From the NCBI RefSeq assembly GCF_024679245.1, contig NC_090182.1, positions 33,751,047-33,815,046 of the forward strand: DNA of 64,000 nt, written 5' to 3'. The translations under genes were made by a program, and so were the position numbers. This stretch comes from Pseudorasbora parva. Lineage: Eukaryota > Chordata > Actinopteri > Cypriniformes > Gobionidae. Under the pieces are notes generated by a model, which saw only the letters and a list, made by a program, of their open reading frames with translations, searched no databases and was not told the DNA's origin. Shown here piece by piece: positions 42,440-53,899 of the stretch. Numbering within the stretch: position 1 is the first letter of the stretch; every line of letters begins with the position of its first letter.

Positions 42440-43370
42440 AATAATAATAATAATAATAGATTTTATTTATAATGCACTTTTCATTCCGAAGAATCTCAAA
42501 TTGCATCAAAGGGGGGGGGGGGGGGGGGGATAACAACAAAAAAATGAATAACAAGTAAAAATATAGAATACTACAAACAATCAACCAACACAGAAAACAG
42601 AACAGAAACAGAGCTGATGGTGAACAGAAACAGAGCTGATGGTGAACAGAAACAGAGCTGATGGTGAACAGAAACAGAGCTGATGGTGAACAGAAAACAG
42701 CTGATGGTGGAAGTCTCCGCTAGCTCCGCAGCACACTGTGGTCCACTCCATGTTTCAGATTTCTCCCAGCGGCAGTGTCCCGATGACATCGCTGAGGCAC
42801 GACAGCTGAAGACCAGATGATGGGTCTTCTTCATGATGATTCAAACGATGGGGATCGCTGCAGCACCATGCAGGAGGCAGAACATTCCTCCGGGCACTTC
42901 TGTGGACACACCGGGGCCGGCGCAGATGTCGCTCCACGGTCGCAATGCAGGACGGAACAGCGGCGCAGCCGAGAAGCAGAACATCCCAACATCATGCCGG
43001 ACACCGACGACGAGAGCCCGGATGACGCTAGCCCGGTGCAAACTTCAGCCACCATGCAGCTTAAGCCCAAGGGAGACCACCAGTGAGCACCCGCGGCGAG
43101 AAACATAAAATGTCCTCCAAACCAGAAACCAACCGCAGCAATTCAAATGTAAACATTAGAGAAGCGGTTGAAAACGGCGAAACGACGAACAACGACTTCT
43201 CAGTGGCTGCCAGCAATCAGCAACAGTCCCAATTGTAGCTCTGACTGTTAGACTAGTCACAAACATAAGGAAATAAAATAAAATGTAAATCTAATAGTAC
43301 ATTAACATGATTTGTTGTGGGTGGAGAAGCGGCGAACAGACGACGCCAGCGTCCTCTCCCCCACGTTGCC
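42440..43370 (-). mobile_element. Retroposon with GC-rich head and AAT-repeat tail
   Basis: AATTAT is duplicated on both sides (42434-42439 and 43371-43376), and the LINE frame resumes directly after. Read on the minus strand it has a GC-rich start (GGCAACGTGGGGGAGAGGAC) and ends in an ATT repeat after a CATTATAAATAAAATC stretch, as expected of a LINE- or SINE-type insertion. No protein is recognised. It contains a poly-G run (42507-42529) and a 22-bp minisatellite. Confidence 0.65.
42600..42708. repeat. 22-bp minisatellite, five units
   Basis: Unit GAACAGAAACAGAGCTGATG plus GT; four exact copies and one degenerate copy. Confidence 0.92.
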
Positions 43371-43986
43371 AATTATCTTGGTGTAATATTGGATTCAAAT
43401 CTTCGCTTTAAAAAACATGTAAAGAAAATGATGAGGAATATTAAATATAATTTAGCAAATTTCAGAGAAATTAGACATTGTCTTTCTGTTGATGTAGCCA
43501 ACACTTTTATGCATGCCACAATACTTTCTCATATTTCGTATTGTCTCATGTTGGGGGCAAGCTGGTGAAACTGTGGTTAAGCCTTTAAAATCCCTATATA
43601 AACAAACTTTAAAAACTTTCGATAAAAAAACTAAACATTTTCATCATTGTAGCATTTTAAAGAAATATAAATGATTGAGTTTCGAAAATTATATGCTTTT
43701 TAAAAATTTGTGTATGGTTTATAAAATTGTAAATGGTTTGGCTCCTTTGGTACTCAGCGATTTTGTTAGTCTCCGTCCTAATATTTCTGAGAGATCTACT
43801 AGATCATCTATAAGAAATTGTGCTGTTCCTTTTCGTCGTTCTGCTTTTGGACAATCTTCTTTTGCTGTGAAAGCTACGACTAACTGGAATGCTTTGCCAG
43901 AAGGTATAAAAGGTTGTAAATCGATTGGAATCTTTAAAATGCAGTTGAAATCTTTTGTAGAATGTAATCAGCTTTGTAAACACTGA
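43371..43986 (+). pseudogene. LINE ORF2 carboxyl end
   Basis: YLGVILDSNLRFKKHVKKM continues the RT thumb. After a frame change near 43565 the reading gives KNLCMVYKIVNGLAPLVLSD, then ERSTRSSIRNCAVPFRRSAF and FAVKATTNWNALPEGIKG, the ending typical of CR1/Rex1-type ORF2, with a stop at 43984-43986. Confidence 0.82.
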
Positions 43987-44200
43987 CATGGTTGTTGTTT
44001 AATTGTTTGTATTGACAATGTTTTATTGATTTATTTTTATTTTTATTTTTTTGTATTGTGTATTTGTGTATATATGTATTGGGTATATTTTATTGTTGAC
44101 CTGCCAAAGGACTGCGGGTGAAAATGAGCTTTGAGCTAAATCCGGTACAATACATGAAATGGAAACATTTATGTTAAAAATTGTACATTTAATTGTACAT

Positions 44201-44709
44201 CTGGCGTACTTTGAACAGCAAGTGCAGTGCCCTGAAGCGGCGAACCGGCAGGGAACGACTGACCTGACTGCTCAAATGCCGTCCGAGGAGGGGGCGGAAC
44301 ACCCTTGGGTGGCCCGCGGAGACCATCTGCGCCCCAGCATTGCAGCAGGGTTAGCAGGCCCCCTGAGTGCACCGAAGGAAGAAGGGTACCGTATGCTGAG
44401 GTAAGCAACGCCTTCCTTCGGAGGGGATTACCCTCATCGTCCTGACCTGTCTGGCAAGACAAGGCCTTCTTGGCGATAATGACTGTCCTCAGATCAGCCC
44501 TACGCCTCGAAGACCTCGCCTGCGAGCGCTGCCCCACCTCCCAGTCTCTCTGGGGAGGAGCAGGGGCAGCGGCGCTCTGCCTCTGCTGCGCCCTGTGTGC
44601 GGAGCTGGTACTCGGCTTAGGCTGCTGTGATGGACGCGGAGAGGGAGAAACTGCTTGGGCGCCGCCGACTGTTTCTTTGACTCCTGAAACCTCTCAGTGA
44701 CCGACTGTA
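44201..44709 (-). pseudogene. DIRS gag tail (copy 3)
   Basis: The minus strand starts SVTERFQESKKQSAA.KQFLP and runs, after a frame change near 44540, through a basic tail like that of copy 1 (VVERFQEVRKQSAAFRQYLP). The segment that should precede it is missing; element 44710-53043 stands there. Confidence 0.7.
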
Positions 44710-45046
44710 CCCAGATAGCATTATGACATTGAATCAATGTTGAAATTCCATCAGAATCATCATTTTGGTTGAGGTTGAAATTTCAATGCAAAGTAATATT
44801 GGACCAATGTTGAAAATTCACTGCTAAATAATATTGGATGAATGTTGATAAAGCCATGCTTTCAGTGTTGAAAAGACAAACATTGAATCAATGCTGATGT
44901 TTGGTCAGCTTATTTCTCCACTGGTGAGGCTTATGGTCAATCTATCTGTCACATTATTCAAAACTATGAATCTTTTTAAAAGGTATTTATTTTCCTGCCG
45001 CCTGGCATGTAAGGTTGTCATTCTGTGTTTCATGTTATTATAATAA

Positions 45047-45048
<2 letters not shown>

Positions 45049-45098
<50 letters not shown>

Positions 45099-45155
45099 CA
45101 AAGAACATCTACCATAAATTTCGTCTATCAATTTTAAATAAATAAAATTGTAGGC

Positions 45156-45210
<55 letters not shown>

Positions 45211-45211
45211 T
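45049..45211. repeat. AAT run facing an ATT run
   Basis: An AAT run (45049-45094) and an ATT run (45157-45211) are separated by about 60 bp and could pair as a hairpin. Element B has only traces of them at the equivalent place (near 56540). Confidence 0.85.
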
Positions 45212-46253
45212 AAATCATGTAGAATGTGCATGCATTTCATTATTTATCTAAAGAATACAGGGTTAATAAAGAATTTCGAATATTTTTCCCTATCGAATGC
45301 GCCACAATCCAATCCAGTAGGTGGCGGTAATGCACCTTCAAGACAACCACCAATCAGATCAAAGCAAGCGCAGCTGAACCTAACAGACATCAAACGCGAG
45401 AAAGAGACAGGACAACGACCGTGTTTTTTGAGGTAAGTAGGCCTACAAAAATATATTTATAAAATTCATCTCAATTTTAATTTAGTGTTTTTATTCAACT
45501 TTATGTTTGACAACTTGTGTGCTTCCCCTGAGCGAGTCAGAGTGAACTGCAATGTTAATAATAGTCACATGAACGCCCTCGTAAATTACATAACCAAGGG
45601 CCAGGAGGATTTTTAGTTTGTTTTTCTCCAAACCATATCATATTTGTATTCATCTTTTTAAGATTGGCATATACACCGTGAATTGCGTCCAAATTCTGAC
45701 TCGTGCAACTCTTTTTTTTTTTGTCGTGCGTTGTTTGTTGTGAGGTGTTCATCTATTTTATGTGATGATTTTAGTATTAACATGATTCATCTGTGCGTGC
45801 AACGAATAAAATGTGCATTTGTGGAAATGGTGCTGCATGCATTCATTGACTTGTGAGTCGATCCTATTTGATTTATTTGGATTTTGAGACCATGTAGGAT
45901 CAACTCACAAAGTCAATGAATGCATGCGCGGCGCGGATCCACAAACGTATCTTACTCGTTGCACGCACAGATTAATCATTTTGAATCATCCTATATTCGT
46001 CCAGTGTATAAACGAGAGGCGATCGGAAGGTTAGATTAATTTCTGGCTTGGCAGTAATTGTGTTCGCCACTCGTGAGAGTATCTCACAGCTGAAGCAGAA
46101 CTAGAACTGATTGACCTGTTAGCGCGGTGAGGAGAAATACAATCAGCTCGTAGCTCTGCTTCAGCTGTACGATATCATCACAAGAGCAGATCACAATGAC
46201 ATCATTACCATTTAATCTTTAATGCAGCAAGAAAAAAGAAAAGAGTGAGATTT

Positions 46254-46699
46254 TGTAACGCCACGCCAGCAGAGGGAGCCATCTCCCGAATACTGACATG
46301 TTTCCACTCCCTCTGCTGCTTCTACTGTCACTTCCTGTTTGGTGACTATTTAGCCAGAGAAGTGATAGGCACTCTTTGCGAAGTATTGCCAGCCACCCTG
46401 ACATACTGAGCGTTCTCCTGATTGCCTGACTGCCTTCATCGTGTACGTATCTGCCTGTTTATACTGCGTTTACCTGCTTATCCCTCCTGTCTTGGTTGCC
46501 TGTTCGGACTGATATCTGTTTTGACCTGCTATCGGCCTTCTACTCTGCCTTTGGATTTTCTCTTGGGTTTTGTTCACAGATTGGACTGATTTACTAGAAA
46601 TTGACTCATTGCCTGGCTCATGGTATTTGTTTGTTCTGCTGCTGCTCAAATAAAAACACTGCACATGGATTCTGCTTCGGACTCTGCGTCCTCATGACA
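46254..46699 (+). repeat. 5' LTR of the sushi-like element
   Basis: TGTAACGCCA...TCATGACA, 446 bp, with a TATA-like CTATTTAG (46346-46353) and an AATAAA (46649-46654). The gag start codon lies at 46665, inside the LTR. Confidence 0.9.
46378..46387 (+). promoter_or_regulatory. Self-primer segment (proposed start of R)
   Basis: GCGAAGTATT lies about 28 bp after the TATA-like box, where the transcript should start, and is the exact complement of the ten bases just after the LTR (46701-46710). Confidence 0.65.
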
Positions 46700-46700
46700 G

Positions 46701-46710
46701 AATACTTCGC
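46701..46710 (+). promoter_or_regulatory. Primer-binding site for self-priming
   Basis: AATACTTCGC begins two bases after the LTR end and pairs with 46378-46387. No TGG tRNA-type site is present. Tf1 and sushi elements are known to prime from the start of their own RNA. Confidence 0.65.
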
Positions 46711-47024
46711 CTCTAACGAATCCAGCAGAAGTAGCCAATCTGCAAGCGGCGTTGGCTTACCAATATGAAACCATACAGGGCTTTTAAGAGCAGCTCGCTC
46801 AACTGCGATCGGTCAATGAACATCTGACTCACTACATCCGCTCACTCCCCCCACTCCCCCCACCCTCACTCCCCCCACCCTCTCCAACCACGGTAAGCCT
46901 TGCTCTCCCTGACAAGTTTGATGGGTCGGCTGAACGTTGTAAAGGCTTCATTCGCCAAGTCAAGATATACTTTGATCATCAAAAAGAGAAGTTTGAGTCA
47001 GAGGAAAAGAAGTGTGCGTTTTTA

Positions 47025-50000
47025 ATGACATTGTTGACTGGGAGAGCGATTGACTGGGCTTCGGCTGTGTGGGATAGTGATGGGCAAATCAAGACTTCAG
47101 TGGATTATTTCATTAAACAATTGAGAGAAGTGTTTGAATATCCTGCAGGGGGTAAGGACATAGCAACACAACTTCTTCACCTCTCCCAAGGCACCCACAC
47201 AGCAGCTGACTATGCAGTAGAGTTTAGAACGCTGGCAGCCCAGAGCGGCTGGAATGATATCTCTCTCCAAGCCATATTTCAGCGAAGTCTAAGCCCTGAA
47301 CTACAAGCTGAGTTGGCGTGCAAGGGTGATGATTTATCATTTTCTGACTATGTAAGTCTGGCCATACGGATTGACAACCTCATGAGACAAGCTCCTCGAC
47401 GAAGAGGTACAAGAGGAGTTCCACAGAGTCCTGTAGGCCCTGCGTTCCGTGTAATGCCCACAGAGACCCCGGTCAATGAGGAACCCATGCAACTCAACTT
47501 TTCTAGACTTTCCGAAGAAGAGAGAGCAAGACGTCGTCAGCTCCGTCTGTGCTTTTACTGTGGCGAGGCAGGTCACCGCAGCTCTGGATGTCCACAGAAG
47601 AGCCGAATTGTCTCTAGGGTAAATATTGAACACTTTGCATTACTTAGCAATAAGTCCTTCACACTTCCCATTACCCTAAGGATTGAGACTCTCTCTGTTC
47701 ATTTGACAGCGCTGATAGATTCTGGAGCTGCCTTGAACTTGCTCAACAAGGACCTGGCTCTAAAATATGGCATCCCGGTTCAACCGTGCATTCCAAAACC
47801 TTCAGCAACGGTCTTCAGCAAAACCAAGGCGACTCAGTTACCACCTCATCATCCGTGGGATTGTGCAATTGATCTCCTGCCCAACCCCATGCCTCCCAAG
47901 GGTAAAATTTACCCCCTATCCCTAAAGGAAAGCCAGGCCATGGAGGAGTACATTACGGAGGCCCTGAATTCTGGTTTTATTCGACCTTCCACTTCGCCAG
48001 CCGCTGCCGGGTTTTTCTTCGTTGAGAGAAAAGATGGAGGCTTGAGACCTTGTATTGATTACAGAGGATTAAATAAGGTAACGGTGAAATTTCGCTATCC
48101 CCTTCCACTAGTTCCCTCAGCCTTAGAACAACTACGTGAAGCTACCATCTACACCAAGCTGGATCTGCGAAGTGCCTACAATCTGATCCGAATCAAGGAG
48201 GGTGACGAATGGAAAACTGCCTTTCTGACCACCAGGGGGCACTATGAATATCAGGTAATGCCATATGGCCTGGCTAACTCACCTGCTGTTTTCCAATCTT
48301 TCATCAATGAAATCTTTCGGGACCTATTGAACCAATATGTTGTGGCATACATTGACGACATTCTGATCTATTCCAAGACAGAGGCAGAACACATCACTCA
48401 CGTCAGAACAGTCCTTTTGCGGTTGCTGGAAAATCAACTCTACGTCAAGGCAGAAAAATGTGAATTCCATAGCAAGCAAACCTCATTTCTTGGCTACCAC
48501 ATCAGTCATCAAGGGGTGAAAATGGATACAACCAAGGTGAAAGCAGTCACTGAATGGCCTAAGCCCTCCACAGTAAAAGAACTCCAACGATTTTTGGGAT
48601 TTGCGAACTTCTATAGACGTTTTATACGTAACTACAGCATGATAGCTGCACCCCTGACCTCTCTCTTGAAGGGAAAACCTGCAAAAATGCGGTGGACAAA
48701 TGACGCCAACATGGCTTTCAAGTCCCTGAAAGAGAGATTCACTACAGCACCCATCTTAAAGCATCCTGATCCTGATTTGCCCTTCATCGTCGAGGTAGAC
48801 GCGTCCAATTGTGGAATAGGGGCAGTTCTGTCCCAGCGCCATGGTCAGCCCAGCAAACTATTTCCTTGTGCATTTTTCTCCAAGAAACTAACAACAGCTG
48901 AGAGGAACTATGATGTGGGAGACAAGGAACTTCTTTCCATGAAAGCCGCCCTTGAGGAATGCCGTCACTGGCTAGAAGGTGCAACATATCCATTTCAGAT
49001 CATTACTGACCATAAGAACCTTGAATACATAAAGAATGCAAAACGTCTGAACCCACGCCAAGCCCGGTGGTCACTATTCTTCACCCGTTTCCAATTTACT
49101 GTAACCTATAGACCAGGCAGTAAGAATGGGAAAGCCGACGCTCTATCCAGACAGTATGACCTCCCCACTGACAACACCCCTCCTGAACCCATTCTTCCAC
49201 CTTCCCTCATCATAGCTCCCGTACATTGGGATATCATGGAAGAAATTCAGAAAGAACAACAAGTCGAACCTGCACCCGCCAACTGCCCGCCTGGCAAACA
49301 ATATGTACCTTCAAGTTTACGTCTCCGTGTCATCCAGTGGGTCCATTCATCCATTGCCTCAGGTCATCCTGGCATTTCTCGCACCCTCCAATTATTGAAA
49401 ACTTCCTTTTGGTGGCCAGCTATGTCACAAGCTGTAACCGAGTATATAAAATCATGCCAAGTCTGCGCTCAATCCAAGACCCCCAAGGAATTCCCCTCAG
49501 GCCTCCTACAGCCATTACCTATTCCCAAACGCCCCTGGTCTCACCTCGCCATAAATTTTGTCAGAGATCTGCCTAATTCAAATGGATTCACCACTATCCT
49601 AGTCATCATTGACCGCTTTTCTAAATCTTGCCGTCTGGTACCTTTTAAGGGACTCCCAACAGCCATGGAAACCGCTCAAGCTTTATTCCATCATGTCTTC
49701 CGAATCTATGGTCTACCTGAAGACATAGTCAGTGACAGAGGAACCCAATTCACTTCCCAGGTCTGGAGGGCCTTCTGTCAGCAACTGGATATCAACATTA
49801 GCCTCACCTCCGGTTACCACCCTCAAGCAAATGGCCAGGTGGAACGTCTTAATCAAGAAATCAGCCGGTATCTCCGTACATACTGTAGCAGAGAACAACA
49901 CCGTTGGTCAGAGTTCCTGCCTTGGGCCAAATATGCCCAAAACTCACTTGTCCACTCATCTACAGGTATAACCCCCTTCAAGTGTGTCTTAGGCTTCCAA

Positions 50001-50675
50001 CCCCCCTTGTTCCCCTGGTCCGGAGAACCATCATCAGTCCCAGCAGTGGACGACTGGATCCGACACAGTGAGAGGGTGTGGAATAGTGCTCATGTCCATC
50101 TACAGAGAGCGATAAGAGCGCAGGAACTGCAGGCTAACAGACGCCGTCGCCCACATTCCCCTTTCCAGCCTGGACAACGGGTCTGGCTCTCCACCAGGGA
50201 TCTCAAATTGCGGCTACCAAGCAGGAAGCTCAGCCCCAGTTATGTTGGCCCATTTAAGATCCTAAGAAGAATTAATGCGGTCACTTACCAACTAGAGCTT
50301 CCTGCTAACTACCGTATATCTCCCTCTTTCCACGTCTCTCTCCTGAAACCGGTTCATGTGGAGCCTGGCCCCAACAATCAAGCTCAAGAGCCACCACCAC
50401 CATTGGACATTGAAGGAGTTCCTGCTTTTAAGGTGAACCTGTTGTTGGACTCAAGACGCAGAGGGGGCCAGCTTCAATACCTGGTGGACTGGGAGGGCTA
50501 CGGGCCTGAAGAAAGATCATGGGTAGCTGCCCGTGACATTCTGGACCCATCTCTTATCAAGGAATTTCATCGAGCAGGACCTGACCGACCAGCACCACGA
50601 CCAAGGGGACGGCCTCGGAAAGCGTCAAGAGACGCTCCTAGAGAAGGGGGTTCTCCTAGAGAAGGGACATACTGA
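47025..50675 (+). CDS. Sushi-like Gag-Pol polyprotein with chromodomain
   Basis: 1216 codons from the first Met after the last stop. The natural start is probably the ATG at 46665 inside the LTR; that frame is interrupted by TGA (46695-46697) and TAA (46785-46787). Residues 1-130 are Gag; a CCHC knuckle ([14 protein letters not shown]) lies near 175, the protease motif LIDSGAALN near 230, RT about 280-460 with YIDD near 442, RNase H about 580-710, integrase about 770-1010 with Asp 904 (SDRGTQF) and Glu 940 (GQVERLNQE). The first integrase Asp is replaced by Asn at residue 844 (AINFVRDLP). Between protease and RT, more than 100 residues usual for the family are missing in frame. A chromodomain is at about 1133-1182 ([15 protein letters not shown]). 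The stop lies in the truncated 3' LTR. Confidence 0.9.
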   Translation: MTLLTGRAIDWASAVWDSDGQIKTSVDYFIKQLREVFEYPAGGKDIATQLLHLSQGTHTAADYAVEFRTLAAQSGWNDISLQAIFQRSLSPELQAELACKGDDLSFSDYVSLAIRIDNLMRQAPRRRGTRGVPQSPVGPAFRVMPTETPVNEEPMQLNFSRLSEEERARRRQLRLCFYCGEAGHRSSGCPQKSRIVSRVNIEHFALLSNKSFTLPITLRIETLSVHLTALIDSGAALNLLNKDLALKYGIPVQPCIPKPSATVFSKTKATQLPPHHPWDCAIDLLPNPMPPKGKIYPLSLKESQAMEEYITEALNSGFIRPSTSPAAAGFFFVERKDGGLRPCIDYRGLNKVTVKFRYPLPLVPSALEQLREATIYTKLDLRSAYNLIRIKEGDEWKTAFLTTRGHYEYQVMPYGLANSPAVFQSFINEIFRDLLNQYVVAYIDDILIYSKTEAEHITHVRTVLLRLLENQLYVKAEKCEFHSKQTSFLGYHISHQGVKMDTTKVKAVTEWPKPSTVKELQRFLGFANFYRRFIRNYSMIAAPLTSLLKGKPAKMRWTNDANMAFKSLKERFTTAPILKHPDPDLPFIVEVDASNCGIGAVLSQRHGQPSKLFPCAFFSKKLTTAERNYDVGDKELLSMKAALEECRHWLEGATYPFQIITDHKNLEYIKNAKRLNPRQARWSLFFTRFQFTVTYRPGSKNGKADALSRQYDLPTDNTPPEPILPPSLIIAPVHWDIMEEIQKEQQVEPAPANCPPGKQYVPSSLRLRVIQWVHSSIASGHPGISRTLQLLKTSFWWPAMSQAVTEYIKSCQVCAQSKTPKEFPSGLLQPLPIPKRPWSHLAINFVRDLPNSNGFTTILVIIDRFSKSCRLVPFKGLPTAMETAQALFHHVFRIYGLPEDIVSDRGTQFTSQVWRAFCQQLDINISLTSGYHPQANGQVERLNQEISRYLRTYCSREQHRWSEFLPWAKYAQNSLVHSSTGITPFKCVLGFQPPLFPWSGEPSSVPAVDDWIRHSERVWNSAHVHLQRAIRAQELQANRRRRPHSPFQPGQRVWLSTRDLKLRLPSRKLSPSYVGPFKILRRINAVTYQLELPANYRISPSFHVSLLKPVHVEPGPNNQAQEPPPPLDIEGVPAFKVNLLLDSRRRGGQLQYLVDWEGYGPEERSWVAARDILDPSLIKEFHRAGPDRPAPRPRGRPRKASRDAPREGGSPREGTY

Positions 50676-50965
50676 GCGTTCTCCTGATTGCCTGACTGCC
50701 TTCATCGTGTACGTATCTGCCTGTTTATACTGCGTTTACCTGCTTATCCCTCCTGTCTTGGTTGCCTGTTCGGACTGATATCTGTTTTGACCTGCTATCG
50801 GCCTTCTACTCTGCCTTTGGATTTTCTCTTGGGTTTTGTTCACAGATTGGACTGATTTACTAGAAATTGACTCATTGCCTGGCTCACGGTATTTGTTTGT
50901 TCTGCTGCTGCTCAAATAAAAACACTGCACATGGATTCTGCTTCGGACTCTGCGTCCTCATTACA
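50667..50965 (+). repeat. 3' LTR of the sushi-like element, 5' part missing
   Basis: Matches 46401-46699 base for base apart from two or three changes, including TTACA for TGACA at the end. The first 147 bases and the usual 3' spacer and polypurine tract are lost. Confidence 0.9.
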
Positions 50966-52569
50966 GATTTTTAAGTTCTGTAGGCAGCTATGTCAAACTA
51001 CAGAAATTTAGTAAACAGTTGTGCCTCCAGTTCGTGTTGTAAATGGAAAAAAAAAATCTCTTCCAAACCACCATGTAGCCTATACAGCTCCTCTTTTATT
51101 TTCTTAATTTAGCTATTTTGTCATTCATTTACTTGTTTCATTTTCACACTTTATTTATTTACTATTAAATACAATAATATTATTAGATAAAACACCGGAT
51201 ATATTCACTTTGCTTTTTCATTCATTCATTGTGCGTCTGCAGGTCCTTTAAAGTCTATACTAAAATGCATTAATTAGTCCTGAATTTAATGTTACCGTTT
51301 TAACTGGGATATCAAGAGTTTGATAAAATTTCAAGTTTCACTTCATTTTGTAGTAGACTATATTTGTAATGTATAATTAATCACATTTCCAAATATTTAC
51401 TAACTTCTTGTTGTTTTAGATGCCGTGAATGCTGATAATAAGAGGCATCAGAGTTTATCTTTGCTGGGACGGTGCAGAACTGGCTCCATTACAACCTGAA
51501 AGGCTTCGGGGCATTGCTCATGGTGGAAACCCCTGAGTTTGGAGTATTTTCTTCTTTCTTCTACCTTCTTTCTTTCAGTTGTACTGTCTCATTTCTGTAT
51601 TTATTGGCAAGTTTCCGTTTGTATTTACTTCTATTTTGCAGATGCAAGTTGTCATGTTTTTCCAGGCTCTTCCCATTTGTGTCATAAATTCAGATGTAAT
51701 TCTTTTAACCCCTTAAGTGTCACTGGCCCACCGGTGGGCCCATTTGCCACTGCATGTTTAAAACAATATATCCTATATTTATCCTGAACTAATGTTGACA
51801 AACTATATATCATTCAAAAGCTTACGAACTCAAGATTCATCCTGTGCAAACCGATTTGAAATCGGACCTTGCGTTACCATGGAAACGGTGCTCTAAATTA
51901 TTCTAGCGGGCTCCTCCCCAAGTGGTGTTGTCATGTTTCATATTTATTTAACATATTTATTTAATTTATAATAAAAACCTTTTCTAATCTTCACAAAACG
52001 CATATAGTCGGAAAGGTCTTAGTCTCACGGTTCTATATCAGCAAACTGTTTTGTGATATTTACACAAAAATATATACATTTGACACAGGAAATTGCATTT
52101 AAAAAAATCAATGGAATTTCAATGACACCCGGTGGCTATTTGTGGTACAACGCCTAAACAAAATCTCATGGGAACTTCCAATTTTTGTGCTATCAACTTC
52201 AAATTTGGAACACAAATTGATTAGACATATGGCTTTGATTTGATAGTAATTTTAGAGTCCACATTATTTTGTAACATATACATTGTATATTAAATATTAA
52301 ATATCTAGTACAGTATATTTGATTTACAGTACATTTAAACTTCCATAACTTTTGTAAACTTATTTTTTTTGAAGTGATTTCACTTGAGCAATATTCTGCT
52401 GACTGTCTTCTTTAAAATGAGACCAAACTTATGTCTATATTCCAAAGCATTCTTGAATTGCAACCATTTAAGTTTGGATAGTGAATTTTCATGTATATTT
52501 TCAAAAAGGGGGGTGACACTTCAATGTGAGATTTCCTGTTGTAACTGTGGGAGCATAAATAAATAAATT

Positions 52570-53030
52570 TGCATGTAAACTGAAGGATTACTTTGAGTGA
52601 CTTTTTGATGCAAAATCATATCGATTGCAGCCACACATGGTCTCTGATTAAAATGAATAAAATAAAGAGACAAATTAACTGGCATAGAATCATGCTGTAC
52701 ATAAAGCAAGATTGATCTATTTTTCATTGTTGAAATAACATTATTTCACGGTGCAAACCTGATGAAAAATCAATGTTATATTTCAATACTGGTTCAATGA
52801 TATTTTGATTGATGCATTAACATTGATTCAACATTGATTCACTTAAATAAGTGGTTTAATTTTAGTTGAAAAACTATTGATTTTAAGTCCATCTTGATCT
52901 ATTTTTCATCGTTGAAATAACATTATTTCAGGGTGCAAACCTGATGAAAAATCAATGTTAAATCTCAACATTGATTCAATGATATTTTAGTTGATGCATT
53001 AACATTGATTCAACGCTGATTCACTGTTTG
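52570..53030. repeat. About 186-bp tandem units in element A
   Basis: Two adjacent units share TTGAAATAACATTATTTCA, GCAAACCTGATGAAAAATCA and GATGCATTAACATTGATTCA. They mirror the array at 54238-54609. Confidence 0.75.
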
Positions 53031-53043
53031 TCTGCTATCTGGG

Positions 53044-53830
53044 TCGGCCTGGTTCACCTGCATTATAGCCATCGTATGCAGGCACACCGTGGCCTGACCT
53101 GCCGCCGAGTACGCCTTACCCACCATAGCCGAAGTTGTTTTTAATAGCTTGGTGGGTAATGTCGGGGCTTTTAGGGACGATGCGGCTGATGGCTCGTGAG
53201 CGTCTCTTCAACCTTAGGCATCGCCCCATAACCGTACTGTTTCAGCCCTAGTATATTGCTATACGTTGATGTTTTAGGGCTGAACACATGATATGATGCC
53301 GGTTTTTTCCCGGACCTAGACACCTCTGTGTGAAGGTCTGGAAAAAACGGCAGGCCCCAATGTTGAGGCTCTGCTGCACAGGACCGTAGAAAGCACTCAT
53401 CTAATTTGCTCTTTCTATGATGAGGCTCTGATCTTTCAACCGGCCAGTCAATATTTAACCTGGCCACCGCCTTCGTGAGCACCTCAACAAGCACCTGAGA
53501 CGAGGCACTGGATCTCACTAGTGAAGGCTGAGATAAGGCTGGGCCCTTCTCAAACCCCTCTGTGAGATCCATTTGCGAACCCCACGACTGAAGCCGCCTC
53601 TCTGCCTCTGCAGCACAACCCTCCTCAAAGAGTGCCCTGCGGGAGCGCAGCGTTCTTAATGGAAGCTTTTCACAAAGCTCGCAAGCAGCCCCCTCTAGAG
53701 CTGCCTAGACATGCTGCACTCCCAAACAGACAACGCACACAGAATGTGTATCCCCACCCGTGATGAAACGAGGGCAGGAATGAACACATCTAGTGAATTG
53801 CTGTTAACTCACCATTTTTCTCTCTTTCTT
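53044..53830 (-). pseudogene. DIRS gag front (copy 3)
   Basis: The minus strand encodes the Cys cluster region (HSVCVVCLGVQHV, then a stop, then AALEGAACELCEKLPLRTLRS), WGSQMDLTEGFEKGP, VARLNIDWPVERSE, GLPFFPDLHTEV and GYGAMPKVEETL. After a frame change near 53170 it gives AMVGKAYSAAGQA and LHTMAIMQVNQA. These blocks align with 20308-21161 and 15213-15100 of copy 1. It is cut at 53044 by element A. Confidence 0.8.
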
Positions 53831-53899
53831 TTTTGTTGAATATTTAACAAAGGTGGAAAAACGCCTAGTTTTTACTAAGGACAGACAAAAACACCAAAT

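Larger units (their letters stand above)
39642..44200 (+). mobile_element. CR1/Rex1-like LINE, decayed, with two insertions
   Basis: Endonuclease, RT and carboxyl segments of an ORF2 protein occur in order on the plus strand. The 3' end carries a GGACTGCGGGTGAAAATGAG stretch and a short TTGTACATTTAATTGTACAT ending. A solo LTR (41380-41750) and a retroposon (42440-43370) interrupt the RT region. The 5' end is truncated. The clade (CR1, Rex1 or L2) is inferred from wording only. It differs from the LINE at 6691. Confidence 0.8.
46254..50965 (+). mobile_element. Sushi-like chromovirus (Ty3/gypsy) retrotransposon
   Basis: 5' LTR 46254-46699, gag-pol 46665-50675, and a 3' LTR lacking its first 147 bases (50667-50965). 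A perfect 5-bp duplication GATTT flanks the whole (46249-46253 and 50966-50970), so the loss at the 3' LTR came after insertion. Integrase follows RT and ends in a chromodomain, as in sushi-ichi-type chromoviruses. The insertion is in element A; element B has no such insertion. Confidence 0.9.
44710..53043. mobile_element. CCCAGATAGCA-ended element A with a gypsy insertion
   Basis: Perfect 11-bp inverted ends CCCAGATAGCA...TGCTATCTGGG. Outside the gypsy element (46254-50965) it matches, in inverse orientation, element B at 54114-57218 over most of its length. No transposase is visible. The flanks do not show a clear duplication; about 330 bp of DIRS gag are missing at the site. Internal features are ATT/AAT microsatellites, palindromes and a repeated unit of about 186 bp near the right end. 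Confidence 0.8.

Noticed and set aside
42571..42834. 87-codon minus-strand ORF with repeated FLFTISSVSV
   Set aside because: The peptide repeat is the 22-bp minisatellite in translation.
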